Shown: one piece after another, positions 23,173 to 33,503 of the stretch | Layout of the letters: every line of letters begins with the position of its first letter | Position numbering within the stretch: the stretch's first letter is position 1 | Assembly: GCA_946807835.1 (NCBI GenBank) | Contig: OX327697.1 | Location: 1,937,001-2,001,000 of the forward strand | Length of the DNA: 64,000 bases | Origin: Ailanthus altissimus | Taxonomy: Eukaryota > Streptophyta > Magnoliopsida > Sapindales > Simaroubaceae | Direction: 5' to 3' | The notes under the pieces: generated by a model | Seen by the model: the letters and a program-made list of their open reading frames with translations, nothing else | Databases searched by the model: none | Told to the model about the DNA's origin: nothing | Translations under genes and position numbers: made by a program

Positions 23173-26100
23173 ATGGTTGAGTTTTTTGTTTTTTGTTTGT
23201 TCTATACAGTAAATGCTTCTTCTATATCTGCCAACTTGAACAACATTCCAGTGCTTAACGGCACTAATTTCAGAAAATGGAAGGAGCACATTACCATTGT
23301 GCTTGGGTGTATAGATCTAGACTATACAATTTGGATGGAAGAATCTCCCGCCCCTACTGATGGCAGTACTGCTGAACAAATGGCACTTTATGAAAAATAG
23401 GAGTATTCTAACTGCATGAATCTGATGATCATGAAGCACTCTATTCCAAATACCATCAAGGGCGCAGTGCCTGAGGAAGAAAATACTAAAAATTTTCTGA
23501 GCTAAATAGCAGATCGATTCACTGGTAATAAAAAGGCCGAAACAAGCACCATTTTGTCTAAACTTGTTTCAATACGGTATAAAGGCAAAGAAAATATAAT
23601 GGAGTACATTATGAAAATGTCTAATCTTGTTACAAGATTAAAGGTACTAAAGTTAGAGTTGTCTGATGACATTCTCGTGCACTTGGTCTTAATCTCTCTT
23701 CCTGTACAATACAGTCCTTTTAAGATAAGTTATAATACTCAAAAAGAGAAATAGACTCTTAATGAGCTCATTGCTTAATGTGTGCAAGAGAAAGAGAGAT
23801 TGAAACAAGAAAAGATAGAGAGTGCTCATTTAGCAACTTCTTCCAATGACAATGCTGCCAAAATAAAAAAAAGAAATGGAATAATAAAGGAAAAAGAGCT
23901 GCAGATATTGGAACTTAACAGCTTAAAATGCAAAATAAACAAAATACTGAAATCTCTTGTTACTTTTACAAGAAAGTTAGACATGTGAAGAATGATTGCT
24001 CTAAGTATGCAAAATGGCTTGACAAAAAGGGTAAATTTCTCAACTTTGTTTGTTCAGAAGTTAATTTGGCTTTAGTACTAAGTCACACTTGCTGGATAGA
24101 TACGAGTGCAACTACTCACATAAGTGTGACTATGCAGGGTTGTCTAAGGAGCCGACCGCCAACTGATGTTGAAAGATTCATCTATGTGGGTGATAGCAAC
24201 AAGGCTCCTATTAAGGCAATTGGACTATTTAGATTACTATTAAAATCTGGTTATTATTTGGATTTACATGAGACATTTTATGTACCGTCATTTAGATGAA
24301 ATTTAGTTTCTATTTCTTATTTGGACAAATTCAATTACTCTTGTTCTTTTGGAAATGAAAAGTTTAGTCTCTTTCAGAATTCAAATATTATTGTTACTGG
24401 TTCTTTAGTTGATAATTTATATCAATTAGATCTTCATGCCTCACAAATTAATGAAACCTTGCATGTAAGCAATTATGGTATAAAGCGCAAATTAATTAAT
24501 GAGAATTTTTATATGTTATGGCATAAGTGTTTAGCACATATTTCTAAACAAAGAATTCAAAGGCTTGTGTCAGAAGGAATTCTAAATTTCCTTGATTTTT
24601 TAAAATTTAAAATATGTATTGAATGCATTAAGGAAAAACAAACAAATATTAGAAAAGTTAATGCCAATAAAAGTTGAAATGTCTTGGAATTAATTCATAC
24701 TAATATTTATGGTCCATTCCCTACGGCTTCCTGGAATGGTCAACAATATTTTATTACTTTCATAGACAATTGTTTTCGTTATGAGTATCTATACTTGATT
24801 CATGAGAAGTCTTAATCATTGGATGTTTTCAAAGCCTATAAAGCTGAAGTTGAAAATTAGCTCGGTAAGAAAATTAAAGCCGTTAAATCTAACCGTGGTG
24901 GTGAGTTCTATGGCAGATATGACGGATCAGGTGAACAACGTCCATGCCCTTTTGCGAGACATTTGCAAGAATGTGACATCGTTCCTCAATACATCATACC
25001 GAAGACTCCAAGTCAAAATGGTGTAGCTGAGAGACGAAATCGGACCCTAAAGGATATGGTTAGAAGTATGATAAATCAGTCTTCTTTACCATAATCTCTT
25101 TGGGGTGAAGCCTTAAAGACTGCAATATATATCATTAATCGAGTTTCAAGTAAAGCAGTAGCTAAAACTCCATATGAATTATAGATTGCAAAGAAACCTA
25201 GTATTAAGCATTTGCATGTCTGGGGTTGTCCAGCTGAAGTTAGGCCATACAAACCTAATGAAAGAAAGTTGGACTCAAGAACAGTAAGCTGCTACTTTGT
25301 TGGATACTGGGAGAGATCGAAGGGTTTCAAGTTTTATGATCCCTCGAGCAGATCCTTTTTTGAGACAGAGAATGTTAAGTTCATTAAGGATGTTGAATAT
25401 AGTAGAAGTGCTAAACTCAGGAACATTGTCTTTGAAAAGGAAGATGTAACTATTCATAATATTGCAATTGCTAATGATCAGGTAATTGCATCTGTCATTA
25501 TGCTGGATGCAAATACAGATAATCAAGACGTTCTTGAGATACCTCCCGCTAATATTGAAGAACCCGCTCTTACTCATGTAGAGGAGCAACAACAACAACC
25601 TCAATTGAAAGTGTCATTAAGGAGATCCACACGGGAGAGGAGATCAGCGATTTTGAATGATTATGTCGTGTATCTCTAAGAACATGAGTTTGATATAGGA
25701 CTGAAAGATGATCCAATAACTTTCAGTCAAGTTAAACAAAGTGTGAACTCTCAGAAATGGATAGATGCCATGAAAGATGAGATAAAATCAATGCAAGACA
25801 ATCACGTTTGGGATCTTGTCGAATTGCCAAAAAGAGCGAAACCAATTGGTTGTAAATGGATTTTCAAAATCAAACGGGATTCGAAAAGCAATGTCGAAAG
25901 ATATAAGGCACGTCTAGTCGCAAAAGGTTTCACTTAAAAGGAAGGCATTGATTATAAAGAGATTTTCTCTCCGGTTTCATCAAAAGACTCTTTTAGAATT
26001 ATTATGACACTTGTAGCTCATTATGATTTAGAACTACATTAGATGGACGTAAAGACTGCGTTTCTCAATGGCGACATTGAAGAAACTATATACATGTTGC

Positions 26101-27293
26101 AACCAGAGAACTTTGAATCCAAAGATTCAAAACATTTAATGTGCAAATTAAAGAAGTTCATCTATGGTTTAAAATAAGTATCCCGTCAATGGTATCGAAA
26201 ATTTGATCAAGTGATTACTTCTTTTGGTTTTAAGAAAAACACTGTTGATCAATACATTTATCACAAGATCAGTGGGAGAAAATTTATTCTTCTTGTCTTA
26301 TATTTGGATGACATTCTACTAGCAAGCAGCGATATAGGTTTGTTGTATGAAACCAAGATATTTCTTTCAAATAAATGTAAAATGAAAGATCTTGGGAATG
26401 CCTCTTTTGTGTTGGGCATACAGATTCACTGAGATCGATCTCGTGGCATACTTGACTTATCACAAAAGGCATATATCGATAAGGTGCTTAATAGATTTAA
26501 CATGAAGAATTGTGCATCAGGAGACACTCCCATTGCTAAAGGTGATAAATTTAGTCTGCTTCAATGTCCAATAAATGAGATCGAGAAGAAAGAGATGGAG
26601 AATATCCCTTATGCGTCGGCAATAAGGAGTCTTATGTATGTTCAAGTTTGTACGCGTCCGGATATTGCGTATGTAGTTGGCATGCTTGGCAGATATCTAA
26701 GCAATCCAGGAATGAATCACTAGACAGCCGTTAAAAAGGTTATGCGGTATCTACAGAGAACAAAAGATTACATGCTCACATATCGAAGATCAAATCATTT
26801 AGAGATCATTGGGTATTCAGACTCCGATTTTGCTAGTTGTCTCGATAGCGGAAGATCCACTTCAGGTTATGTCTTCCTATTGGCTGGGAGAGCTGTGTCA
26901 TAGAAGAGTGTCAAGCAGACACTCGTAACTTCATCCACCATGGAAGCAGAATTTGTAACTTGCTATGAGGCATCAAATCAAGCAATATGGCTGCGACATT
27001 TTATTACTGGGCTACAAATTATCGATAGCATTGAGAGACCATTGAGAATAAATTGTTATAATAAAGCTGCTGAGTTATATTCTAAGAACAACAAAAGCTC
27101 GTCAAAATCGAAGCACATTGAAATCAAGTTTCTTGTTGTTAAAGAGAGAGTTCAGAGTCTTCAGATGTCTATTGAACATATCAGTACAAACTTAATAATT
27201 GCGGATCCGCTTATTAAGGGTGTACCACCTAAGGTGTTTTATGAGCATGTGGCTCGTATGGGTGTGGTTCATCCTGATGATATACTTCTATAG
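23173..27293 (+). pseudogene. copia gag-pol, multiply interrupted
   Basis: Gag (UBN2-like): LNNIPVLNGTNFRKWKEHI, then an altered zinc knuckle CYFYKKVRHVKNDC with one Cys as Tyr. Protease WIDTSATTHIS lacks the Gly of the D-[ST]-G triad. Integrase has the zinc region (HKCLAHISKQRIQ, CIECI), the core with both catalytic Asp positions read as Asn (IHTNIYGP, KSNRGGEF) and an intact Glu region (SQNGVAERRNRTL). Reverse transcriptase: WIFKIKRDSKSNVERYKARL, MDVKTAFLNGDIEETIYML, and LYLDDI at the active site. RNase H: GYSDSDFASCLDSGRSTSGY and STMEAEFV. C-terminus: ISTNLIIADPLIKGVPPKVF. More than a dozen in-frame stops (for example near 23398, 25092, 25935, 26039, 26172, 26429, 26720, 26900) and frame changes near 23930 and 24900 interrupt it. 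It is transcriptionally parallel to its LTRs and non-functional. Confidence 0.93.
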
Positions 27294-27732
27294 TGAGAGT
27301 TTGTTTATTGATGTTCAATTACAATTGACATATTTTCTGATCAGACTAAAGTATTACCTGTTTGTTTATTTATTTAAAACTCTGAAATAATGTTATATTC
27401 TTTCAATTGCAGTTTTGCATAAAGTTTTGAAAGTATATTGTTGAACTCTTATGAATTATAAAGTAGGACCAGATGAAAATAGACATATTAAGGGATCACG
27501 TTGCATAAAATTTTCATGCTACACATCCATGCTTAATCTACTTCATTGATTATATTGATGTACGTGACCATTGATAAGTCTAGTTACAAGAAAGATAACG
27601 AATACCGCTTTAATTCTATATTAGTATAATTGATGGACCAGATTGTTTAGAGATGTCTTTTACGAAGATAACAAATATTGAGCTTATAAAGTTATTTAGT
27701 AATGTACAATTGTAAAGTGACATATGTGACTC

Positions 27733-27742
27733 AAGTGGGAGA
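27733..27742 (+). promoter_or_regulatory. polypurine tract
   Basis: AAGTGGGAGA lies directly before the 3' LTR, separated from it by one T. This is the usual copia priming site for plus-strand synthesis. Confidence 0.82.
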
Positions 27743-27743
27743 T

Positions 27744-28188
27744 TGTTAGGTATTATATAATAAGATGGGCTTACATATATCAATTAATTATACATTATTA
27801 ACTATTTATTTTGTTGCCCATTAAAAGTGATCAAATAAAATTTATTTTTCATTGAGTTTTTAGAGCATCACGTATGGCATGGGCTTTAATGTGTAGAGAC
27901 TCAATTATTTTATTTTATTTTATGATGGACAAAAAATAAAATAAAATACTATAAATAATAAGTTGAGGTCCCCAGTCTAAACCCTAACGTATTATTTATT
28001 CATATTCCATCGGTGAGTAACTGCGATTTTTTTTTTATAAAAAAAATATTTAGACGTGAAAGACATCAACTACAATTTTTCTGCGTCTTTATAAATTTAA
28101 ATACGCTTTCAATTTTATTCTTTTTAATAATTTAATATGAGATCTTGACTATGGTGATTTTTTCACCAATTAAAATTTTTATCCAACA
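27744..28188 (+). repeat. copia 3' LTR, 445 bp
   Basis: Starts TGTTAGGTATTATATAATAA and ends TTTTTATCCAACA. Many scattered substitutions and an extra ~50 bp segment separate it from the 5' LTR, which indicates an old insertion. Confidence 0.92.
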
Positions 28189-30117
28189 CAGCTCTTTTTC
28201 TTTTTGGGGGAAGCTGTAGGAGCAGGCAGATCTTCAACACAGACAGCTAACTTCATGCCACCATCGCAGAAACTTTTGCCACTGATGAAGTAGTAATGAC
28301 GAGTCCCATTCAGTGGAACCACGTCTCTTCCTGCTCCAGTGGTCCAATTGTGAAGGGGATGATCAGAGTTGCACATTTCATAATCTGTCTTGTTTACCTC
28401 GAGCACGTTCATCTCGTTCCTGTCGTACACAAAGACTGGGGATACAAGAGTTAGGCTGTCAGCTAGCACTTAGTAGCAATTATTGGTTTAAGCAGTTGAA
28501 AAGTTTATAACATTATGTTAGAACCCAGATCAAATGTAGCCCATAAAACAGATTGCGGTACCACGACATAAGCACAAAGTGAATCCTTAAAAACTGTTTT
28601 AATCATGCCCAATTAATGCATTAACACAAGTGAACCCTGAATTGGTGGATGTATAAAAATGATCATATTAGGTCGATGATGCTCGTCGTTATGGTATAGA
28701 TTAATTCTGCTATATGATCAAAGAGATTACTCAATTTAAGGTAAATGGGCTTCTCATTTGGTGCAAATGAACTACATTTTCACCATCATCTTGAGTAAAG
28801 GTTGAGGCCCGAGGGTCCTGGAATTTTCCAAAGGACAAGGAGTTTTGCTTTGAGCTAGCTCTGAGCCAGTCAAACTTACAGGCTACACTACAATCTCCAT
28901 TGGCCATAACCCTAATGAACCAAGGAAGAAAATGCCCGAATACATAATTGATAAAGCTATAAATTTGGGGCATGGATGACTAATCAAACTGTTATCATCA
29001 CTCAAAATAAGCACCAAAAGTAGATAAACCTTTTTAGCCAACAAAAACAAAAATCAAGCTCTTTTCAAATAATAAAAAACCAAAATCCTAGAAACTTGAG
29101 TAGGAAGTAGGAAGGGAGAATTCATCTACACAGCGGAAGTATGGGGACATCCAAAAAAGCTAAGATGGTTAATGAAACAAATGATTAGAGAAATCAAACC
29201 AGAACAAAGACTTCAATTCAATTGCAGACACTTCTTAGGTAACCTTAAAAGCTTAAAAAAAAATGAAAGGAAAACTAGATTTTGGACAGAGAAGACCAAC
29301 CCGGGTTTTCAATAAGCACAGTTCCTTTATTTTTTTTTCCCTTTCCCTTTTCCAGTGTCTTACCAGCAACCAAACTTGCCTCAATTAAAAAGTTCCACAG
29401 ATTGATAAACAATTAAAGATCATTTATAATCTATGTCGACAAGTTCCTATTTCTCGCATAAACACAGACTACTAACGAAATCATACGACTAAAGCAAATT
29501 TCTTCTTCTTATAAGCTTAGCAAACTAATTAAATCTGCAATTGAACTCAAACTTACATTTAAAAGACTATTCAAATGAGTAAATAACAAAATTTTAAGAG
29601 TAACAGCTTTCTTTAAGCACAAACCAGTTCTAGATCCAACTCATTTAGCTCCCAAACCCAAAAAAAATGGATTGAAGTTAAAGAATAAGAGCCCCTTAGT
29701 CCCCTACTCACCAAAAACAACCAACTACGACAAACCAAATAGAAAGTAAAGAAGCTACAGTCATAAACAACACAATAAGAGATCTAAAGACAAACCCCAT
29801 GCGATAGAGAGAAAAAAATGCACTAATATTAAAGACACATGCAAGTTACAAATCACAAAGCAAGTGAAGCAACTCAAGCAAATAACAAGTAGCAGATCTG
29901 AAGGTAAGCAACTTCAAAAGCCAAGAAAAGGCTAAAGAAACAGAGAGCTTACTTTAGCCAGTCACCATTGTAAAAGTTCTTATCCTTAGCTCAGATGGTG
30001 TAGTTCACATTACTGGTCCAACCCATGTTGCTCCCTACAATCCACCTCTTTGCATCCACCTTCGGCACCATCACCTCCATGGCCAGCACCACCGCCGCCG
30101 CCCCCACCACCACCATT

Positions 30118-30140
30118 CTCTCTCTCTCTCTCTCTCTCTC
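30118..30140. repeat. (CT)n microsatellite in the 5' leader of phytocyanin copy B
   Basis: An uninterrupted CT run ends one base from the start codon on the minus strand, where it reads as GA. GA-rich leaders are common in plant genes. Confidence 0.9.
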
Positions 30141-30599
30141 GTCAAAAAACACTTATAAATAACAGCTAAGCACAGCTTTTGGCTTTTTTGGCAACTGGGG
30201 TTTATGCCTTATACGGGGCTTACAAATAAACGAGTTTGCGGTTACCTTTTAACTTTTAAGGGGTCTCTGATCTGTATGGCATTTTATATTAATTAATTAT
30301 TGTTATTCCGATAATCTTGGTTAAATTAAAAGGTTTATTTTGGATTAGTACACCTTTTGTCTGTCAAAGGCTGATGCTGATTGGGACTACATGTGTTCTG
30401 TTTGAAAATTGAAATCTTAAAAAGAGTTATTACAAAATCGGACAAAAGCTTTATACTTCACCTTCCCCGTCTTTTGTACTGTCTCATTTTCTCATTTGCT
30501 TTCTTTCAGTTTAACTTCCCAATTTACAGTTACAGGTTTTTTTTTTATAAATTACATCAACGGTATTACAACGTTGATATCACACTATAGAATTTCTTT

Positions 30600-31080
30600 A
30601 AGAACAACACACACATATATATATATGTGTGTGAAATAGATTCATTCAAATTATGTTATCAATAATATGTATAATTTTAAATATATTTTTAATTTTTTTT
30701 AAAATTATATATATATATGTGTGTGAGGCAAGCTCGCTTAAATCATATTTTAAGAGCAACACATATTTGTGAGATTGTAAGATAGATCATCCGAATTATA
30801 TTATCAAAATTATTGAAAGTAACACATACTCTCATTTGAATTAAAAGTACAATACATATATCTGTAAGATAGACCTACTTAAATTATGTTATTAAAATTA
30901 TTAAGAATAATATGTATAAATTTAAACACATTTTCAACTTTTTTAAAAATAATACATACATCTGTGAGATTGATTCACTTGAACTATACTTCAAGAGCAA
31001 CACATATTTGTGAGACAGATTATCTAAATTATACTATCGAGATCATCGGGAGAAACACATATTTCTATCTGAATTAAAAA
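30600..31080. repeat. degenerate tandem repeat, two ~240 bp units
   Basis: Units near 30600-30840 and 30840-31080 share CACATAT-TGTGAGA, AGATTCA-TTGAA-TATA-TTCAAGAGCAACACATATTTGTGAGA, TATATTATCAAAATTATTGA-AGTAACACATA and TTTGAATTAAAA. The left end includes a palindromic CACACACATATATATATATG-type stretch around 30607-30634. Confidence 0.62.
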
Positions 31081-31219
31081 TTGCATACAAAATGAGAAGA
31101 ATAAATCAATCATTCTGATATTTTTTAGAACTCAAACTATAAACTTTAGTTAAGAAAGTGAAAGAGACTTACCACTTAAGTAAGCCTACAAATGTGTTTT
31201 GGATGTATATTTATCAACC

Positions 31220-31550
31220 GTTTTTAATATCTGTCATGGCTCGAATTCTTGGCCTTAATCAAATTAGAAAGGTGCACAAGACTTGTCACTAGAGTAGGTC
31301 CACAAATACATCTGTCACGATTCGAATTTTTGACCTTAATCAAATTAAAAAGGCGTACAAGACTTGTCACTAGAGTAGAGTAGGTCCACAAATACATCTT
31401 AAACGTGTGTATTACATATAACTGTTACATAATATATCATAAAAAAATATTTTTTTTTATAAACAACTGCCCTGAGGGCTCAAATCTCTCACCTTAATTA
31501 AAAATGTGTGCAAAACTTACTGTTAAAATGAGCTCCTAAATACTCTCGAG
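31220..31550. repeat. tandem repeat, ~90 bp units (three diverged copies)
   Basis: Copies begin near 31233, 31317 and 31470. The first two share CTCGAATT-TTG-CCTTAATCAAATTA-AAAGG-G-ACAAGACTTGTCACTAGAGTAG and GGTCCACAAATACATC. The third is clearly weaker. Confidence 0.65.
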
Positions 31551-33503
31551 TGTTTGTTTTACAATACATAAAATGTCATAGGAAAAAGGAAAAAGGAAAA
31601 AGAAAAGATTTTTTAATAAACAATAGAAGGGAAATAAAATAAAAAAATCAATTCTCTACTACAATAAGAAAATAAACAATTAAAAGAATTTCAGTTCAAA
31701 TCGAAACCACCAACTCAACAATTGACATTCTAACATCAACTATTAGACTAGAAGGTGGTTGGCATATACTAAAAAAGATAGCGAAGTTTTCATTTTATTT
31801 TAATTTTCTAGTATTATCATCGTACCAAAAGGGTTAAGGGTTCTGATACAATCCTCTTCTAGTTTTTCCTTTCTTTTTTTTTTTTTTAATTATAAGTCTC
31901 AAGTTTTTAACTACATTTTTCAATTTATGATTTATATTTATATTATAAGAAACTTTGAAAACTTGAAATATGTAATAAAACTTTAAAAAGGTGTAAAATA
32001 AAACTTAAAATATGCAACCAATAAAAAAAAAATGGAGGATTATATGATATACTGACTTTCCATTGGATTTGAATTTTATTTTATTTTTCCAAAATATTTT
32101 ATTTGCCTTGAAAAAGTAAGAGATTAAACTTAAAATCTTTTGCTTAGATTTGAAATATGTACTAATAATACCTTTTAATTATCCTCTAATACAGTAGCTA
32201 AGCCTTCTTTTACAGGTAAAAGCATGAAACTTTGGAGGTCATTCTTGATCAATAATAAGATATTTTTGAACCCACTGTATATTTTTCATAACCCTTTGGA
32301 AGTAATTTCTTAGTTCTTTCTTTTGATACGGGAGAAAGAATTTGAATTCGAAAATTTTACTAAAATGAAAGTAAGTATATTGTCAACTCTTCATCCGGGA
32401 TATATATGTATTGTCTTCTTGAAAAAATTACATTGGGATGAGAGTGACAGATTATACCCAAATCTGATATGTTGATTTAAACAATTAAACATATTTGGGA
32501 CCATAGGATTTGGTCATTACTCGATTCAAATCCATTTTGAGCCACATGAACATGACAACTTGATTTCTCTAAAGAAAATCTAAAGCTAAGGTTTATTTAT
32601 TTATTATTATTATTTGCTGTTTTTATTTGACTACTTTTCCATGGAGAGATTGAGTAGAAAAAGAAAGGGAAAAAAAAAAGAAAAAAAAGGCCTAGAATCA
32701 CGGTTAAGTTTTCATGTGTTGATGATGATTGTAGTTACTTGCATCACAATGAAGATACATGGGCAACAAGTTGATATATATTAATGTTATGTGTGAACTT
32801 TAACCAGAATGATTATTTGAAATATTTTCACATGATATTGATCCAGAACCATAATGTCAAGGCATAGGGTTTGTCTCTGGATTCTTGGAAACTTGAGGAC
32901 CCAAAATCATCATGATAACAATTTCATAAATTTGGTACACAAACCATCAGGTAATATCTTTCAAATAAATATCATAAAATTCCTGAAGTGGGTCTCCCCA
33001 TTTCACCTTATCAAGTAATATTTTGGAATTATTAGCACTTCCACTCAAAACTGTGTAAGCATAACAACAGTCAAACTTTAGGAAACACTTAACAATTTTG
33101 CTTTCAAAACCAACAAAATTAAGCTGTGACTTTCAAGACCACATTGATGAACAGCTGATCTCTAGCAATTCACATGGAGCAGAAAACATCAGATGTAGAG
33201 TATATCAATTCTTTACATTCTATAGTTAAAAATGGGAAGCAATGATTGCTTGCTGATATATGCTTTCCATCCAAATATAAACTCCAAGATACAACTAGCA
33301 AAAGCTTAATTCTAGCAATATAAAGCACCCATTACACAAAATCAAGAAAAATGCTATTTTTTACATTATAAAAATGCATCTCAAGATTGTGCTACAACCT
33401 TATTTAATTACAAATACCAGCATCATTAAGATCACAACCCAAAACGGAGTTGCAGATCATATATGTTATCTTAAGAAGTTATAGTGAAGACTCCATTATC
33501 TAT
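31551..33503. other. intergenic region downstream of chorismate mutase
   Basis: AT-rich DNA. The part from about 32880 to 33503 is less AT-rich and probably includes the 3' UTR of the minus-strand chorismate mutase gene. No other gene was recognised. Confidence 0.5.

Larger units (their letters stand above)
19244..28188 (+). mobile_element. Ty1/copia LTR retrotransposon, full-length structure, coding region dead
   Basis: Order: 5' LTR (19244-19639), primer-binding site, 3.5 kb leader, gag, protease, integrase, reverse transcriptase, RNase H, polypurine tract, 3' LTR (27744-28188). Integrase before reverse transcriptase is the copia order. The element has many in-frame stops and at least two frame changes, so it cannot move on its own. 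It sits in the last exon of phytocyanin copy B, in the opposite orientation to that gene. The 5 bp next to the two LTRs (CGGTG left, CAGCT right) do not match, so no clean target duplication is present. Confidence 0.94.
19153..30116 (-). pseudogene. lamin-like phytocyanin, copy B: nonsense codon in exon 1 and split by a copia element
   Basis: Exon 1 (30116-29953) encodes a signal peptide (MVVVGAAAVVLAMEVMVPKV then DA) and KRWIVGSNMGWTSNVNYTI. Codon 42 is TGA where the family has Trp, then AKDKNFYNGDWLK follows. An intron (29952 to about 28436) leads to exon 2 (28435-28189) with FVYDRNEMNVLEVNKTDYEM, NWTTGAGRDVVPL, RHYYFISGKSFCDGGMKLAV and PAPTASPKKKKSC. Beyond the retrotransposon the frame resumes exactly at 19243 with TAPSSIYRGPIVLPAVFAIA and then AMWEAFIRF-stop, a typical GPI-attachment tail, ending at 19153. 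The apparent exon 1/2 junction is also one base out of frame. Family knowledge: GPI-anchored apoplastic phytocyanin-like protein whose copper ligands are usually degenerate. A (CT)n tract on the + strand (GA on the coding strand) lies directly before the ATG. Three independent lesions make this a pseudogene in this sequence. Confidence 0.85.

Noticed and set aside
28731..28973. 80-codon minus-strand open frame inside the phytocyanin copy B intron.
   Set aside because: I recognise no domain. It lies within an inferred intron, and its codon pattern gives no support.
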